In this document: piece by piece, positions 47,753 to 56,312 of the stretch
Position numbering within the stretch: position 1 is the first letter of the stretch
Layout of the letters: every line of letters starts with the position of its first letter
DNA from: CAYYAQ01 sp964469555
GTDB taxonomy: Bacteria > Planctomycetota > UBA1135 > UBA2386
Direction of reading: 5' to 3'
Length of the DNA: 64,000 nucleotides
Assembly: GCA_964469555.1 (NCBI GenBank)
Contig: CAYYAQ010000005.1
Span: 17,629 to 81,628, forward strand
Notes under the pieces: generated by a model
What the model saw: only the letters and a program-made list of their open reading frames with translations
What the model was told of the DNA's origin: nothing
Database searches by the model: none
Position numbers and translations under genes: made by a program

Positions 47753-49687
47753 CTACTTCCCGCGCAAGACGAGCAGGAAGCGGGTTTCACCAACCTTGGC
47801 GCGCCTGATCCACGACTTCGAAATCGTGGACTCGAACAGAGCGCGAGTCTTCGCGTTGCCGAGTTGCTTGACTCGCATCGGTATCTTCCCGCCCACCACT
47901 TTCTTCGCGGGGCTCCCATCCGCCCCCCCACCGATGCCCGACAAACGTCGTGCATCCAGGTAGTCCTTCAAGCCCAGGAACAACTGCTTGATCTGCCGGT
48001 CATCACCAGACACGAGGTAGACCTCGTCACCGCTTCGATAGACGTAGTCGTTTCCGTTGGCCTTTGCACCGAGTCCATTGTTCTGGCTCAGTGCTGATTT
48101 GAACTTCCGGCCCTCGAGTCCCCCGTCGGCTCCGTCCGCGATGCGTAGCACAGTCGCGGACGAGGTCTTGGTGCGGCGCAATGCGTCCCGCCGCTCAAAA
48201 TAGGAAACGAAGGAATCGGCGAGGCGGCGCTTGTCAGCGAGGATCTCCTTCTCCTTCTTCTCCTTCTTCTCCGCGTCCGATTTCTTCTTGATCTCGCCGA
48301 GTTCCGCTTCGTCGTGTTCGGCCTCACCCTTGTTCGCCAGGACCTTCGCCGTCCCACCCGAGAGCCGACGAACCGACTTTCCGTCGTTCGATTCCTCTCG
48401 CGGGCGGTCCTTCAATCCTCCGATGCGGCTGGCGAGCCTCGAGACCGTCAGGAGGAGCACCGGAGTCTCGGACTCCGGCGCAATCGCGCGGAACTGAACG
48501 CCATCACCACCGCCTCTGCGGGATCCACGTTCGCGACGAGGTTGCGTTGCCTCTTCGGACTCGCGCTTGCCCGATTGATCTTTGCGACCGGCATCCTTGT
48601 TCAATTCCCGCGCTTGAGTCCCGGTCTTCGCCACCTTCCGCGACAACTTCTCGGTTGGTCTTACCGCTGGCTTCTTCGCTAGCGTCTCTGCCTTTCGGTC
48701 GAGCCCTTCAACCTGTTCGAGAATGGCCTTCGCGAGCCGCCGAAGCTCCGCGCTCGGGGAAGTCACTTCGGAGGAACGGGGAGCGCCGGGACTTCCGTCC
48801 GCGGGCTTGTTCGCTTTCCGACCCGGGTTCTTGCCCTTCGCCGCAGGCAAACCTCCGAGCTTCCCGTCCGCGTTCTTGTTCTCCGAGTCCTCGGCGGGCT
48901 TCCCCCACGCAACGCGCCGCCGGACAGCCTTGAGGTCTTTGGTCTTGTCGGCCTTGGTTGAGCCGCCATCGGTCGTCACCCGACGCTTGACGGGCGACTT
49001 CTGGGAATAGTCCTTCCCGGCAACAACCGTCTTGGCCGCGGCAGGTGCCCCGGTCGGCGGGGTCGCCTTGACCTGCGACTTGTCGCCAGGCGCCTTTTCG
49101 TCTTCTTGTTCTTCGCCGGCCACCATTCCCGTCAGATCGGGCAGGGACCGAGAAGTCAAAGGGCGACCTGCCGCGAGACCTTCCTGCGACTTCTTGTAAT
49201 TCGAGCGCTTCGACACCGCGGGTTCTTTAGTTGTGGACTCGTTCCTGCTTCGGCTCTCGAGTGAATCGTTGCTTGCTGCGGGGACCTCCGTAACCGAGGG
49301 CGTCTCGATCACGTCCTTCAGCACGACGTACAAAATCACCATCGCCGCCGCCGCCGTGAGGCTGGCGAGGAATGGAATGATCCTTCGCCCCGGTCGCCCC
49401 GGGAGCTCTGCCATCACTGACGGAATCAGATTCGCCGGCGGGTCCTCGCCGTGAAGGTGAGAACGCACCGTCGCGACGGTGTCGCGGTAGGCCATGGCTC
49501 TTCGCCGAAGCTCGTCGTCGGCGGCCATCTCCTCTTCGAGCTCGGCGACCTCCTCGGCGCTGAGGCGACCGTCCACCCAATCTGCAAACCGCTCGTCGAG
49601 ATCGTCCGAGAAGAACGACTCGTCGGACACGCCGCCATCCTCCGAACCACCATTGCTACCACTGCCGAAACCGTCGTGTTCATTCAT
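47753..49687 (-). CDS. Anti-sigma factor-like membrane protein
   Basis: A 644-residue protein whose start overlaps the ECF sigma stop by four bases (ATGA), the classic sigma/anti-sigma layout. The N-terminal cytoplasmic part (about 28-75: FADWVDGRLSAEEVAELEEE) matches the anti-sigma helix pattern but lacks the zinc-binding Cys/His set of ZAS proteins. One membrane segment follows (about 105-126, FLASLTAAAAMVILYVVL). The exported part is a long Lys/Ser/Glu-rich linker and then a C-terminal folded region (about 400-644) with short hydrophobic strands. It likely binds and inhibits the sigma factor until a signal is sensed outside. Confidence 0.75.
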   Translation of the reverse strand: MNEHDGFGSGSNGGSEDGGVSDESFFSDDLDERFADWVDGRLSAEEVAELEEEMAADDELRRRAMAYRDTVATVRSHLHGEDPPANLIPSVMAELPGRPGRRIIPFLASLTAAAAMVILYVVLKDVIETPSVTEVPAASNDSLESRSRNESTTKEPAVSKRSNYKKSQEGLAAGRPLTSRSLPDLTGMVAGEEQEDEKAPGDKSQVKATPPTGAPAAAKTVVAGKDYSQKSPVKRRVTTDGGSTKADKTKDLKAVRRRVAWGKPAEDSENKNADGKLGGLPAAKGKNPGRKANKPADGSPGAPRSSEVTSPSAELRRLAKAILEQVEGLDRKAETLAKKPAVRPTEKLSRKVAKTGTQARELNKDAGRKDQSGKRESEEATQPRRERGSRRGGGDGVQFRAIAPESETPVLLLTVSRLASRIGGLKDRPREESNDGKSVRRLSGGTAKVLANKGEAEHDEAELGEIKKKSDAEKKEKKEKEILADKRRLADSFVSYFERRDALRRTKTSSATVLRIADGADGGLEGRKFKSALSQNNGLGAKANGNDYVYRSGDEVYLVSGDDRQIKQLFLGLKDYLDARRLSGIGGGADGSPAKKVVGGKIPMRVKQLGNAKTRALFESTISKSWIRRAKVGETRFLLVLRGK

Positions 49688-50406
49688 GGCGTGAACTCCC
49701 TCAACATCCTCTGCAGGATCAATCGACCTCGGTGAATCCGGGACCGGACTGTTCCCGGCACGAGGTCCAGGACATCACAGATCTCTTCGTAGGACAGGCC
49801 CTGCATGTCTCGCAGCAGGACGCACTCGCGAAACTCCTCCGGCAGGCGTTCGATCGCCGCCTGCACTGCCGACGCGATGTCCTTGTGGTGCAGCCGATCA
49901 CTCGGGTCGACCTCGTGGGAGGGCGGCTCAGCCCGCAAGTTGTCGTGGCCGCGGACTGGTGCGTCGATCGAGTACGTCGGTCGGTCCCGTTTCAGGGCCT
50001 TGCGCTTCCGGTATTCGGTGATGCAGAGGTTCATCGCGATCTTGTGGAGCCAGGTGCTGAACAGCGCCCTTCCGTCAAAGGTCTTGATCGCCCGGAACGC
50101 GCGCATGAACACCTCCTGGGAGATATCGGCGGCCGTATGGATGTCGCATCCCAGCATCCGCTTGACCAGCCCGTAGACCCTCCGCTCGTTGGCCTCGAGG
50201 AGCCACCGGAACGCGTCCTCATCCCCTTCTTGCGCCCTTCGCAAGGCGTGAAGCTGGGCGATGTGCTCTGGGCTGTCTTCCGCAAGGCCGTTCTGCGAAT
50301 CATGATCTGGACAAGCCGGTACCCCGGCTGGTGGCGGCGGAAGACGGCCAGCTTCGGGCTGGGTTCCCTGCGGATCAGGTTTTTCGTGGATTGCCAAGGG
50401 GTCCAA
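49684..50406 (-). CDS. ECF RNA polymerase sigma factor
   Basis: A 240-residue alternative sigma factor. Region 2 (about 75-150) holds ADISQEVFMRAFRAIKTFDG and FSTWLHKIAMNLCITEYRKRK; region 4 (about 180-235) holds AIERLPEEFRECVLLRDMQG and the helix-turn-helix LSYEEICDVLDLVPGTVRSRI. A Pro-rich N-terminal extension of about 40 residues is longer than usual. It is directly followed by, and coupled to, the anti-sigma gene. Its target promoters cannot be read, but ECF pairs commonly autoregulate. Confidence 0.93.
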   Translation of the reverse strand: MDPLAIHEKPDPQGTQPEAGRLPPPPAGVPACPDHDSQNGLAEDSPEHIAQLHALRRAQEGDEDAFRWLLEANERRVYGLVKRMLGCDIHTAADISQEVFMRAFRAIKTFDGRALFSTWLHKIAMNLCITEYRKRKALKRDRPTYSIDAPVRGHDNLRAEPPSHEVDPSDRLHHKDIASAVQAAIERLPEEFRECVLLRDMQGLSYEEICDVLDLVPGTVRSRIHRGRLILQRMLREFTP

Positions 50407-50477
50407 CAGGCCTTTCGGTAGACAGCTGCAAGGGTAACGTTGGCTGGCCTGGACGGCTCAAAGCCGGAGGAACTTCC

Positions 50478-50771
50478 ATGGCCAATGACACAGATCGGTT
50501 CCGTTGCCCCTGCTGCCACGAGCATCTGGAGTTCGACAGGGCGACCGGAAGCGTCCGGAAGGCCGGAGCGAGCGATCCTCCCCGGCACGACATGGACGCC
50601 CTGATCGAGAAGCAGGCGAAGGATGACGAACGGCTGGGTGACGCCTTCTCGACGGCGACGGAGGACGCACTCCAACAGGCCGACAAGTTCGACGCGCTGT
50701 TCGACGACGCCCTTGAACAGGCGAAGAAGGACAAGGACAAGAAGCCGCGGAATCCCTTCGATATGGACTGA
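50478..50771 (+). CDS. Small CxxC protein of unknown function
   Basis: A 97-residue protein beginning MANDTDRFRCPCCHEHLEF, with a CPCC motif that could be half of a zinc ribbon, followed by a charged helix (MDALIEKQAKDDERLG and ADKFDALFDDALEQAKKD). A good ribosome-binding site (GGAGG) lies eight bases before the ATG at 50478. It is soluble. It lies between the divergent sigma gene and the converging M28 peptidase. No function is known. Confidence 0.75.
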   Translation: MANDTDRFRCPCCHEHLEFDRATGSVRKAGASDPPRHDMDALIEKQAKDDERLGDAFSTATEDALQQADKFDALFDDALEQAKKDKDKKPRNPFDMD

Positions 50772-50787
50772 GGGTTCTGGTCCGGGG

Positions 50788-52155
50788 TCATCTATCGAGC
50801 CCGAGGGCGCGACGGCCCTGTGCGTTGTAGACCGGTCGTTTCTCGCGCGTGGCAAATTCCAGCCCGGCCTCGAAGAGACCGCGGATGACCGCGGTCATGT
50901 TCGGCAAATCGATTTTCGAAACGTGATCCGAAGGCTTGTGGTAGTCGGCATGGAGCGACCCGGCGCTGATCGAGTGCGCGATGACGCCCTTGCGGGCGAG
51001 TGAGATGTTGTCGCTCGCCTGGAACAGCATGCTCGCCGCGCGGAATCGGGTGAGCTCGATGCCCGCTCTCGCGAAACCCACCTGGGCGATCTCCTCGAAG
51101 TCGGAGAACTCGCGGCCCGTCACCCACGCCTGCTTCCCCTTGATCTGGTCGGGCCGCCCGACCATCTCGATGTTCAGGTTGACGACGATCGAGTCCAGGG
51201 CAACCGGCGGGTCCGCGGCAAACGCCCGCGATCCGAGCATGCCCTTCTCCTCTCCCGAGAAACAGACGAAGAGGAGGCCGCGGTCGTGCACATTCGGAAC
51301 CCTGGCAAACGCCTCGGCGAGCACGACGACCGCCGTGGTGCCGGTGGCGTCATCGTCGGCTCCGTTGTAGAGGCCATCGCCTCTGACGGGCAGACCGATG
51401 CCGAGATGGTCGTAGTGCGCCGAGAACATGACGTGCTCGTCCTTGTGCTTCCGACCGGGGAGTCTCCCCATGACATTCTTCAGCTCCAAGGTCACGGCCT
51501 TCGACGCGGCGACCTCGACAGTCGCGTGCTCGATCTCTTCAGCTGGGAAAGCGCCCTCGCGCACGAGTAGCACGGGGGCTCGCGAGACGCGTCGGCGTGA
51601 GATAACACGGCGTTTGCCGGCGACGGCCTTCCACAGCGCCGAGGTCTGGGGGTCGACGAGAATCACGACGGGGTTGCGAGCCGCGCTGCGTCGCATTCGC
51701 GCCGAGGCGTTCGCCTCTTTCAGCACGGACACATCCGTTTCCTCGCGCTCGTACGCCCGACCCGGCGCGATGTAGACGCGCACGTCCTTGCCGGGCTCGA
51801 GCTTCACGGGCTCCTCGCCGTCTCCCAAGTGAAGCACGAGTTTCACCGCGTTCGCATCGACGACGGTGCCTGGTTTCGAGTACGTGTGGAAGTAGCTGCC
51901 ATCCTTCATGACGGGCTTCAATCCCGCCTTCTTGAACGCCGCAGCGATGTACTCAGCGGCCTTGTCCTGCCCCCGGCTCGGCGTGTCTCGCCCTTCCAAC
52001 TCGTCGCTCGCGAGGAAGGAGAGCACTTCCTTCACGCGTTTGTCGGAGATGAGGCTCTTCGGCTTGGCCTGTTGGGAGGCTGGCCGAGAGTTCTTCTCTT
52101 GGGCGTCGATCCCGCCACTCAGAAGAACCGCGGCGAGGAGTATCGGGAATCGCAT
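50788..52155 (-). CDS. M28 family zinc aminopeptidase, exported
   Basis: An exported metallopeptidase of 455 residues. The signal peptide (FPILLAAVLLSGGIDAQ) is followed by a segment typical of M28 enzymes (FLASDELEGRDTPSRGQDKAAEYI), a PA-like insert (about 140-220), and the peptidase core: SAHYDHLGIG near 248, NGADDDATGTTAVVVLAEAF near 268, FSGEEKGMLGSRAF near 305 and the last His in HADYHKPSDH near 408. It likely releases amino acids from peptide N-termini in the periplasm or outside. The ATG shares one base with the larE stop (TGATG), so it is the last gene of the operon. Confidence 0.92.
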   Translation of the reverse strand: MRFPILLAAVLLSGGIDAQEKNSRPASQQAKPKSLISDKRVKEVLSFLASDELEGRDTPSRGQDKAAEYIAAAFKKAGLKPVMKDGSYFHTYSKPGTVVDANAVKLVLHLGDGEEPVKLEPGKDVRVYIAPGRAYEREETDVSVLKEANASARMRRSAARNPVVILVDPQTSALWKAVAGKRRVISRRRVSRAPVLLVREGAFPAEEIEHATVEVAASKAVTLELKNVMGRLPGRKHKDEHVMFSAHYDHLGIGLPVRGDGLYNGADDDATGTTAVVVLAEAFARVPNVHDRGLLFVCFSGEEKGMLGSRAFAADPPVALDSIVVNLNIEMVGRPDQIKGKQAWVTGREFSDFEEIAQVGFARAGIELTRFRAASMLFQASDNISLARKGVIAHSISAGSLHADYHKPSDHVSKIDLPNMTAVIRGLFEAGLEFATREKRPVYNAQGRRALGLDR

Positions 52156-52976
52156 CAGGTCAGAACCTCGTTCATCGAACCGGTTCGATAGCCATTCAGG
52201 TCTAGACTTACGTAGGTGTAGCCAGCGGCGCGAATCCCCTCCGCGATTTTATCCCGGTCGACGGACACTGCCCGCATGAAGTCCTCGGGAAGGAGTTCGA
52301 TGCGTGCCACCGTCTCGTGGTGGCGAACGCGGAACTGACGGTAGCCGAGCTCCCGCAGCACCTGCTCCGACCGCTCGAGCTTCGCGAGCACTTCGGGCGT
52401 AACCGTCGTGCCGTACGGCACGCGAGAGGCGAGACACGCGAACGACGGTTTGTCCGCCGTCGCCAGCCCGTGCTCTCGGCTGTAGCAACGGACCTCGACC
52501 TTTGTCAGAGCACAATCGGCGAGCGGAGCGAGCACGCCGTTCTCGGCCGCCGCCCTCGCTCCGGGGCGGTGATCCGAGAAGTCGTCGGCGATCGCGCCGT
52601 AGAGTACCGGCCAATCCACGTCGCACTGCTCGCGAATCTCGCCCGCGATGGTCTCGAAGAGTTCCGACTTGCAGAAGTAGCAGCGATCCGACCCATTTGC
52701 CCGATACTCCGGGCGATCCCGCTCGCGTGTCGTGATGATGCGGTGCTCGACACTCATCGTACGGGCGAGCCCGATGGCCTCGTCCAGTTCGGCGCGAGGC
52801 AGGGACGGCGAGTCTGCAGTTACGGCAAAGACCCGACCACCGAGCACGCGACTGCAGGCGTGCAACAACATCGTGGAATCCACACCGCCGGAAAACGCGA
52901 CGATCGCTCCGGGCAGTCGCGTGAGACGTCGGTCAAGTTCGTCGATCTTGTCCGCGTAGAGCGCGAGGTCAGGCAT
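52155..52976 (-). CDS. larE: ATP-dependent sacrificial sulfur transferase LarE
   Basis: LarE donates sulfur to the nickel-pincer nucleotide precursor made by LarB. The 273-residue product has the PP-loop FSGGVDSTMLLHA near residue 29, the adenylation region SDRCYFCKSELFE near 95, and the sulfur-donor site KPSFACLASRVPYG near 177 with a single Cys. That single Cys implies the sacrificial type that loses its own sulfur, rather than the three-Cys iron-sulfur type. It lies between the nucleotidyltransferase (8-base overlap) and the M28 peptidase. larB is at 12566-13324. Confidence 0.93.
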   Translation of the reverse strand: MPDLALYADKIDELDRRLTRLPGAIVAFSGGVDSTMLLHACSRVLGGRVFAVTADSPSLPRAELDEAIGLARTMSVEHRIITTRERDRPEYRANGSDRCYFCKSELFETIAGEIREQCDVDWPVLYGAIADDFSDHRPGARAAAENGVLAPLADCALTKVEVRCYSREHGLATADKPSFACLASRVPYGTTVTPEVLAKLERSEQVLRELGYRQFRVRHHETVARIELLPEDFMRAVSVDRDKIAEGIRAAGYTYVSLDLNGYRTGSMNEVLT

Positions 52977-53928
52977 CGCACTCGATCTCCGTCTCTTCGG
53001 TGAAGATCACGTGGGCGTAGTCCTGGTCACCAGACACCTCGACACGGGGGAACAACAAGCTGTCCTGGATCGTGATCGGCGAGAGTATCTTCACGCCATC
53101 CATCAGGACGCAGCGCTCGAGCTTCGCACCGGGATGCACCTCGACGTCCTTCCCGATGTAGTTGTCGGCGTCGGTCCTGCCGAGCGCGTAGAGGTTCAGA
53201 TCCAGGAGGTCCTTCGCGTAACTGACATTGAGATCGCGCTGAATCACGTCCGCCGCTTCGACTCTGTATCCGTCGTCGATGAAGATCTGGATCGAGTCAG
53301 TGATCTCGTACTCATCACGCAACGCAGTCCGCGGCGTCCGCCTCACTGCGTCGAAGAAGGTCTTGTGGAACAGGTATATGCCGCAACCCTTCACGTCGAC
53401 CTGGGGGTGCTGGGGCTTCTCGATCACGCGGGTGACGCGCCCGCCCTCGTCCGACATGACGATGAAGTTCCGCTTGATCGCCTCCTGGTCGAGTTCTCGG
53501 CGGACGGCGAGCACGCCCGCCGTGCCACGGTCGCTGTTCAGCCGCTCGACCATCGAGGACAGACCCACCGTCGGATTGAACTCGAAGAAGATGTCGCCGA
53601 GGAAAAGGAAGAAGGACCGGTCGACGTGGCGTTCGAGCTTTGAAACGGCGTGGGCGATTCCCAGTGTCTCTTCCTGCTCGACGTACTCGATCTTCACGCC
53701 GAACTGCGCCCCGTCCCCCAGCGACCGAACGACTTCGTGGCCGAGGTGCCCGATCACGATCACGATATCGCGGATGCCGAGATCGGCGAGGCTCTCGATC
53801 TGATACACGATCAACGGCTTGCCCAGCACGGGCAGGATCGGCTTGGGGTAGTGCGACGAGAAAGGATGCATACGGGTGCCCTTGCCTGCGGCGAGGATCA
53901 CACCCATGAGTTCGCTTTGTTCCGTCAT
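52969..53928 (-). CDS. Sugar nucleotidyltransferase
   Basis: A 319-residue NDP-sugar pyrophosphorylase that joins a sugar-1-phosphate to a nucleoside triphosphate. The signature GVILAAGKGTRMHPFSSHYP and the loop KPILPVLGKPLIVYQI are near the N-terminus; FLFLGDIFFEF near residue 108 holds the metal-binding Asp. A short C-terminal beta-helix follows (about 250-310). The closest types are RmlA/GlmU-like; sugar and nucleotide are not clear. The start overlaps the gamma-carbonic anhydrase stop (ATGA), and the stop overlaps larE. Confidence 0.9.
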   Translation of the reverse strand: MTEQSELMGVILAAGKGTRMHPFSSHYPKPILPVLGKPLIVYQIESLADLGIRDIVIVIGHLGHEVVRSLGDGAQFGVKIEYVEQEETLGIAHAVSKLERHVDRSFFLFLGDIFFEFNPTVGLSSMVERLNSDRGTAGVLAVRRELDQEAIKRNFIVMSDEGGRVTRVIEKPQHPQVDVKGCGIYLFHKTFFDAVRRTPRTALRDEYEITDSIQIFIDDGYRVEAADVIQRDLNVSYAKDLLDLNLYALGRTDADNYIGKDVEVHPGAKLERCVLMDGVKILSPITIQDSLLFPRVEVSGDQDYAHVIFTEETEIECDA

Positions 53929-54476
53929 TCGCTTGGTGCCAGATAGGACCTGGCCCGTTCAACATAGTGGCTGGCGCGCCGGCGCATCGTTTCCTTTTCC
54001 ACTTCGGTCACGGCCCGCCGCACCCTGCCGGGCAGGCCCATCACGACCGAACCATCGGGGATGACTGCGTTCTCCGGAACGATCGCACCGGCGGCGATGA
54101 TGCAGTACTTCCCGATGCGCACGCCGCCGAGGATCGTAGAACCCATCCCGACGAGCGTGTAGTCGCCGACTCCGACCCCGTGGAGGATCACGCCGTGACC
54201 GACGGTGACCCCTTCTCCTATTTCGAGCGGCGCATCGACATCCACGTGCACAACACTGTTGTCCTGGATGTTGCTGCGAGCGCCGATCGTGATCGAAGCA
54301 TCGTCGCCGCGCATGGTGACGCCGAACCAAATGCCCACGTCCTCGCCGAGGTCCACATCACCGACCACGACCGCGTTGTCCGCGACCATGGCGTCGCCGC
54401 GCCGAACAAGCCGCCCCACCATGTCCGGGTAAACGCGATATTCCCGCTGGTCCATGCCGTCCGCCTGATCCTTCAT
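53925..54476 (-). CDS. Gamma-carbonic anhydrase-like hexapeptide protein
   Basis: A left-handed beta-helix protein of 183 residues. The core hexapeptide repeats run from about residue 35 (NAVVVGDVDLGEDVGIWFG) to 155. The three metal-ligand histidines of gamma-carbonic anhydrases are present: one in NSVVHVDVD and two in VGHGVILHG. The family hydrates carbon dioxide or acts as an uncharacterised acyl-type protein (YrdA/PaaY). The ATG at 54476 overlaps the CPBP stop by four bases; a second ATG at 54455 is possible. Confidence 0.9.
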   Translation of the reverse strand: MKDQADGMDQREYRVYPDMVGRLVRRGDAMVADNAVVVGDVDLGEDVGIWFGVTMRGDDASITIGARSNIQDNSVVHVDVDAPLEIGEGVTVGHGVILHGVGVGDYTLVGMGSTILGGVRIGKYCIIAAGAIVPENAVIPDGSVVMGLPGRVRRAVTEVEKETMRRRASHYVERARSYLAPSE

Positions 54477-55216
54477 TTGTCGTACACGAGTGTGACCCAC
54501 TGCGGGAACAGCAAGAGGCCACCCACGGTCCATCCATTGTGCACGAAATGCAGCAGAATCGACGCGCCAACTCCGCCGGTCTTCAGCCGCAGATAGCCAA
54601 AGAACAATCCGAGGAAACCCACAGGAATTATTACGGGCGGTGAGTGAACGGAAGCGAACAGCGCCGACGTCACGAAGAGCGCCACAATAGGGGAGGTGGC
54701 GTTCTCCACGGCGCGGAACAGGAAACCGCGGAAAAACACTTCCTCGGCGATGGGCGCCAACACGCAGGACACCAGAAGAACTCGCCAGATGCCGTTGTCG
54801 TGCTCGGGGAGGGCGTAGTACAGAACCGGCTCTTGTGCCTCAAACTTGTACTTGGCCAGGTGAACCAGATACGGGAACAGCATCATCGCGAACGGAATCC
54901 ACACCACGGCGAACACGAGGTAGGTCCCGATGGCGGGCAGCGGTCGGAACGGCGCTGCGAGGTCCCGCCAGCGCCACCACCCGTACGCGACCATCAACAA
55001 CATTCCGGGGAGCAGGATCAGGCTGCCGTTCTCGACCTTCGCCGCGAGTTCCAGATCCGGAGTCGCCTGTTTCGCTGGCTCACCGAGAAACGCGGCAGCG
55101 AGGACTGGCGCGAGGAGAAACAGCATCAACGCGATCGCCGCGTCGAGAAGCGCCGACGACTCACTGACCTTGTCGGGCTCGGCGCCAGGGGCGCCGGAGG
55201 GATCGCTCTCGCTCAT
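54473..55216 (-). CDS. CPBP family intramembrane metalloprotease
   Basis: A 247-residue membrane protein with about six to seven membrane segments. The CPBP (CAAX protease/bacteriocin-processing) motifs are intact: EEVFFRGFLFRA near residue 155, FASVHSPP near 190, and LLHFVHNG near 225. The family cleaves membrane or signal peptides; the target here is unknown. The ATG at 55216 was chosen because the longer upstream reading is antisense and Arg-rich. It starts two bases after thiG and overlaps the next gene by four. Confidence 0.9.
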   Translation of the reverse strand: MSESDPSGAPGAEPDKVSESSALLDAAIALMLFLLAPVLAAAFLGEPAKQATPDLELAAKVENGSLILLPGMLLMVAYGWWRWRDLAAPFRPLPAIGTYLVFAVVWIPFAMMLFPYLVHLAKYKFEAQEPVLYYALPEHDNGIWRVLLVSCVLAPIAEEVFFRGFLFRAVENATSPIVALFVTSALFASVHSPPVIIPVGFLGLFFGYLRLKTGGVGASILLHFVHNGWTVGGLLLFPQWVTLVYDK

Positions 55217-55218
55217 AC

Positions 55219-56010
55219 CTACTCGCCGGCGATCATGCCGGCTTCGGGAGAGGACGCGGTCGCATAGAGGCGCTTGGGTATCCGGCCAGCGAGGAAGGAG
55301 TCTCTTCCGGCTTCGCACGCCGCCTTCATCGCACGTGCCATGCGCACGGGGTCTTTGGCCAACGCGATCCCGGTGTTGAGGAGCACGCCGTGGGCGCCGA
55401 GCTCCATCGCGAAGGAAACGTCGGACGCGCAACCGACTCCGGCGTCCACGAGCACCGGAACCTCGGCGCGTTCGAGAATGATCCGGATGTTGTTCGGGTT
55501 CAGGATTCCCTGGCCCGAGCCGATGGGCGCACCGGCGGGCATCACCGCAGCGACGCCGACGCCTTCCAGCCGCAGCGCGAGAATCGGGTCGTCACTCGTA
55601 TAGCAGAGGACCGTGAACCCTTCCTTGACGAGAAACTCAGCGGCCTCGAGCGTGCCGACGGGGTCGGGCAGCAGCGTGTCCTTGTCGCCGAGGACTTCGA
55701 GCTTGACCATGTCGGACATGCCCGCCTCGCGACCAAGCATCGAGGTGCGGATCGCATCCTCGGCGTTGAAGCACCCAGCGGTATTCGGCAGGAGTTTGTA
55801 CTTGGACGTGTCGAGGTAGTCCAAGAGCGTCTTGCCCTTGGGCATGCCGAGTTCCAATCGGCGCACGGCGACCGTCACGCAATCGGTGCCCGACACCTCG
55901 AGCGCCTCCTCCATCGTCGACAACTCTGCGTACTTGCCGGTGCCGACGAAGAGGCGGGAGGAAAAGGTGTGGGGGCCGATGGTCAGAGGTGCGTCTTCGG
56001 GGAGGGTCAT
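55219..56010 (-). CDS. thiG: Thiazole synthase ThiG
   Basis: Builds the thiazole phosphate of thiamine from deoxyxylulose phosphate, dehydroglycine and the sulfur carried by ThiS. The 263-residue product has SSRLFVGTGKYAEL near residue 17, VTVAVRRLELGMPKGKTLLD near 45, the Schiff-base Lys in MVKLEVLGD near 101, and the C-terminal VPVLVDAGVGCASDVSFAMELG near 190. All expected motifs are intact. It follows thiS by 86 bases. No TPP riboswitch was seen. Confidence 0.96.
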   Translation of the reverse strand: MTLPEDAPLTIGPHTFSSRLFVGTGKYAELSTMEEALEVSGTDCVTVAVRRLELGMPKGKTLLDYLDTSKYKLLPNTAGCFNAEDAIRTSMLGREAGMSDMVKLEVLGDKDTLLPDPVGTLEAAEFLVKEGFTVLCYTSDDPILALRLEGVGVAAVMPAGAPIGSGQGILNPNNIRIILERAEVPVLVDAGVGCASDVSFAMELGAHGVLLNTGIALAKDPVRMARAMKAACEAGRDSFLAGRIPKRLYATASSPEAGMIAGE

Positions 56011-56096
56011 GGCCTGTGAATGCTAGTCTGACGAGGTCCCGCGACCAAACTCGATTGCTTGGGAGAAGTCCCGGGATTCCGCGTCTTCAAGCGGCC

Positions 56097-56312
56097 CTAT
56101 CCCCCGCCGACGAACGTCACGATCTCCAGCTCGTCGCCGGCGCAAACCGGGGACGACGCGTAGTCCTTCTTCGATACGAGCTTGCGATTCTGCTCGACCG
56201 CTACGTGCGTCGTCTCCACGCCGAGCTGCACGAGAAGTCCCGCCACGGTTGTCGGGTCGGGCACCGTCCTCGGCTGCCCGTTGATGGTCACGTCTTGGGT
56301 CCCTTCGGTCAT
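56097..56312 (-). CDS. thiS: Sulfur carrier protein ThiS
   Basis: A 71-residue ubiquitin-like protein that carries the thiazole sulfur as a C-terminal thiocarboxylate. It reads TINGQPRTVPDPTTVAGLLV near the N-terminus and ends VTFVGGG, giving the required Gly-Gly end. Its ATG at 56312 overlaps the methyltransferase stop by four bases. ThiG lies just downstream; ThiF and ThiO are not in the window. Confidence 0.93.
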   Translation of the reverse strand: MTEGTQDVTINGQPRTVPDPTTVAGLLVQLGVETTHVAVEQNRKLVSKKDYASSPVCAGDELEIVTFVGGG

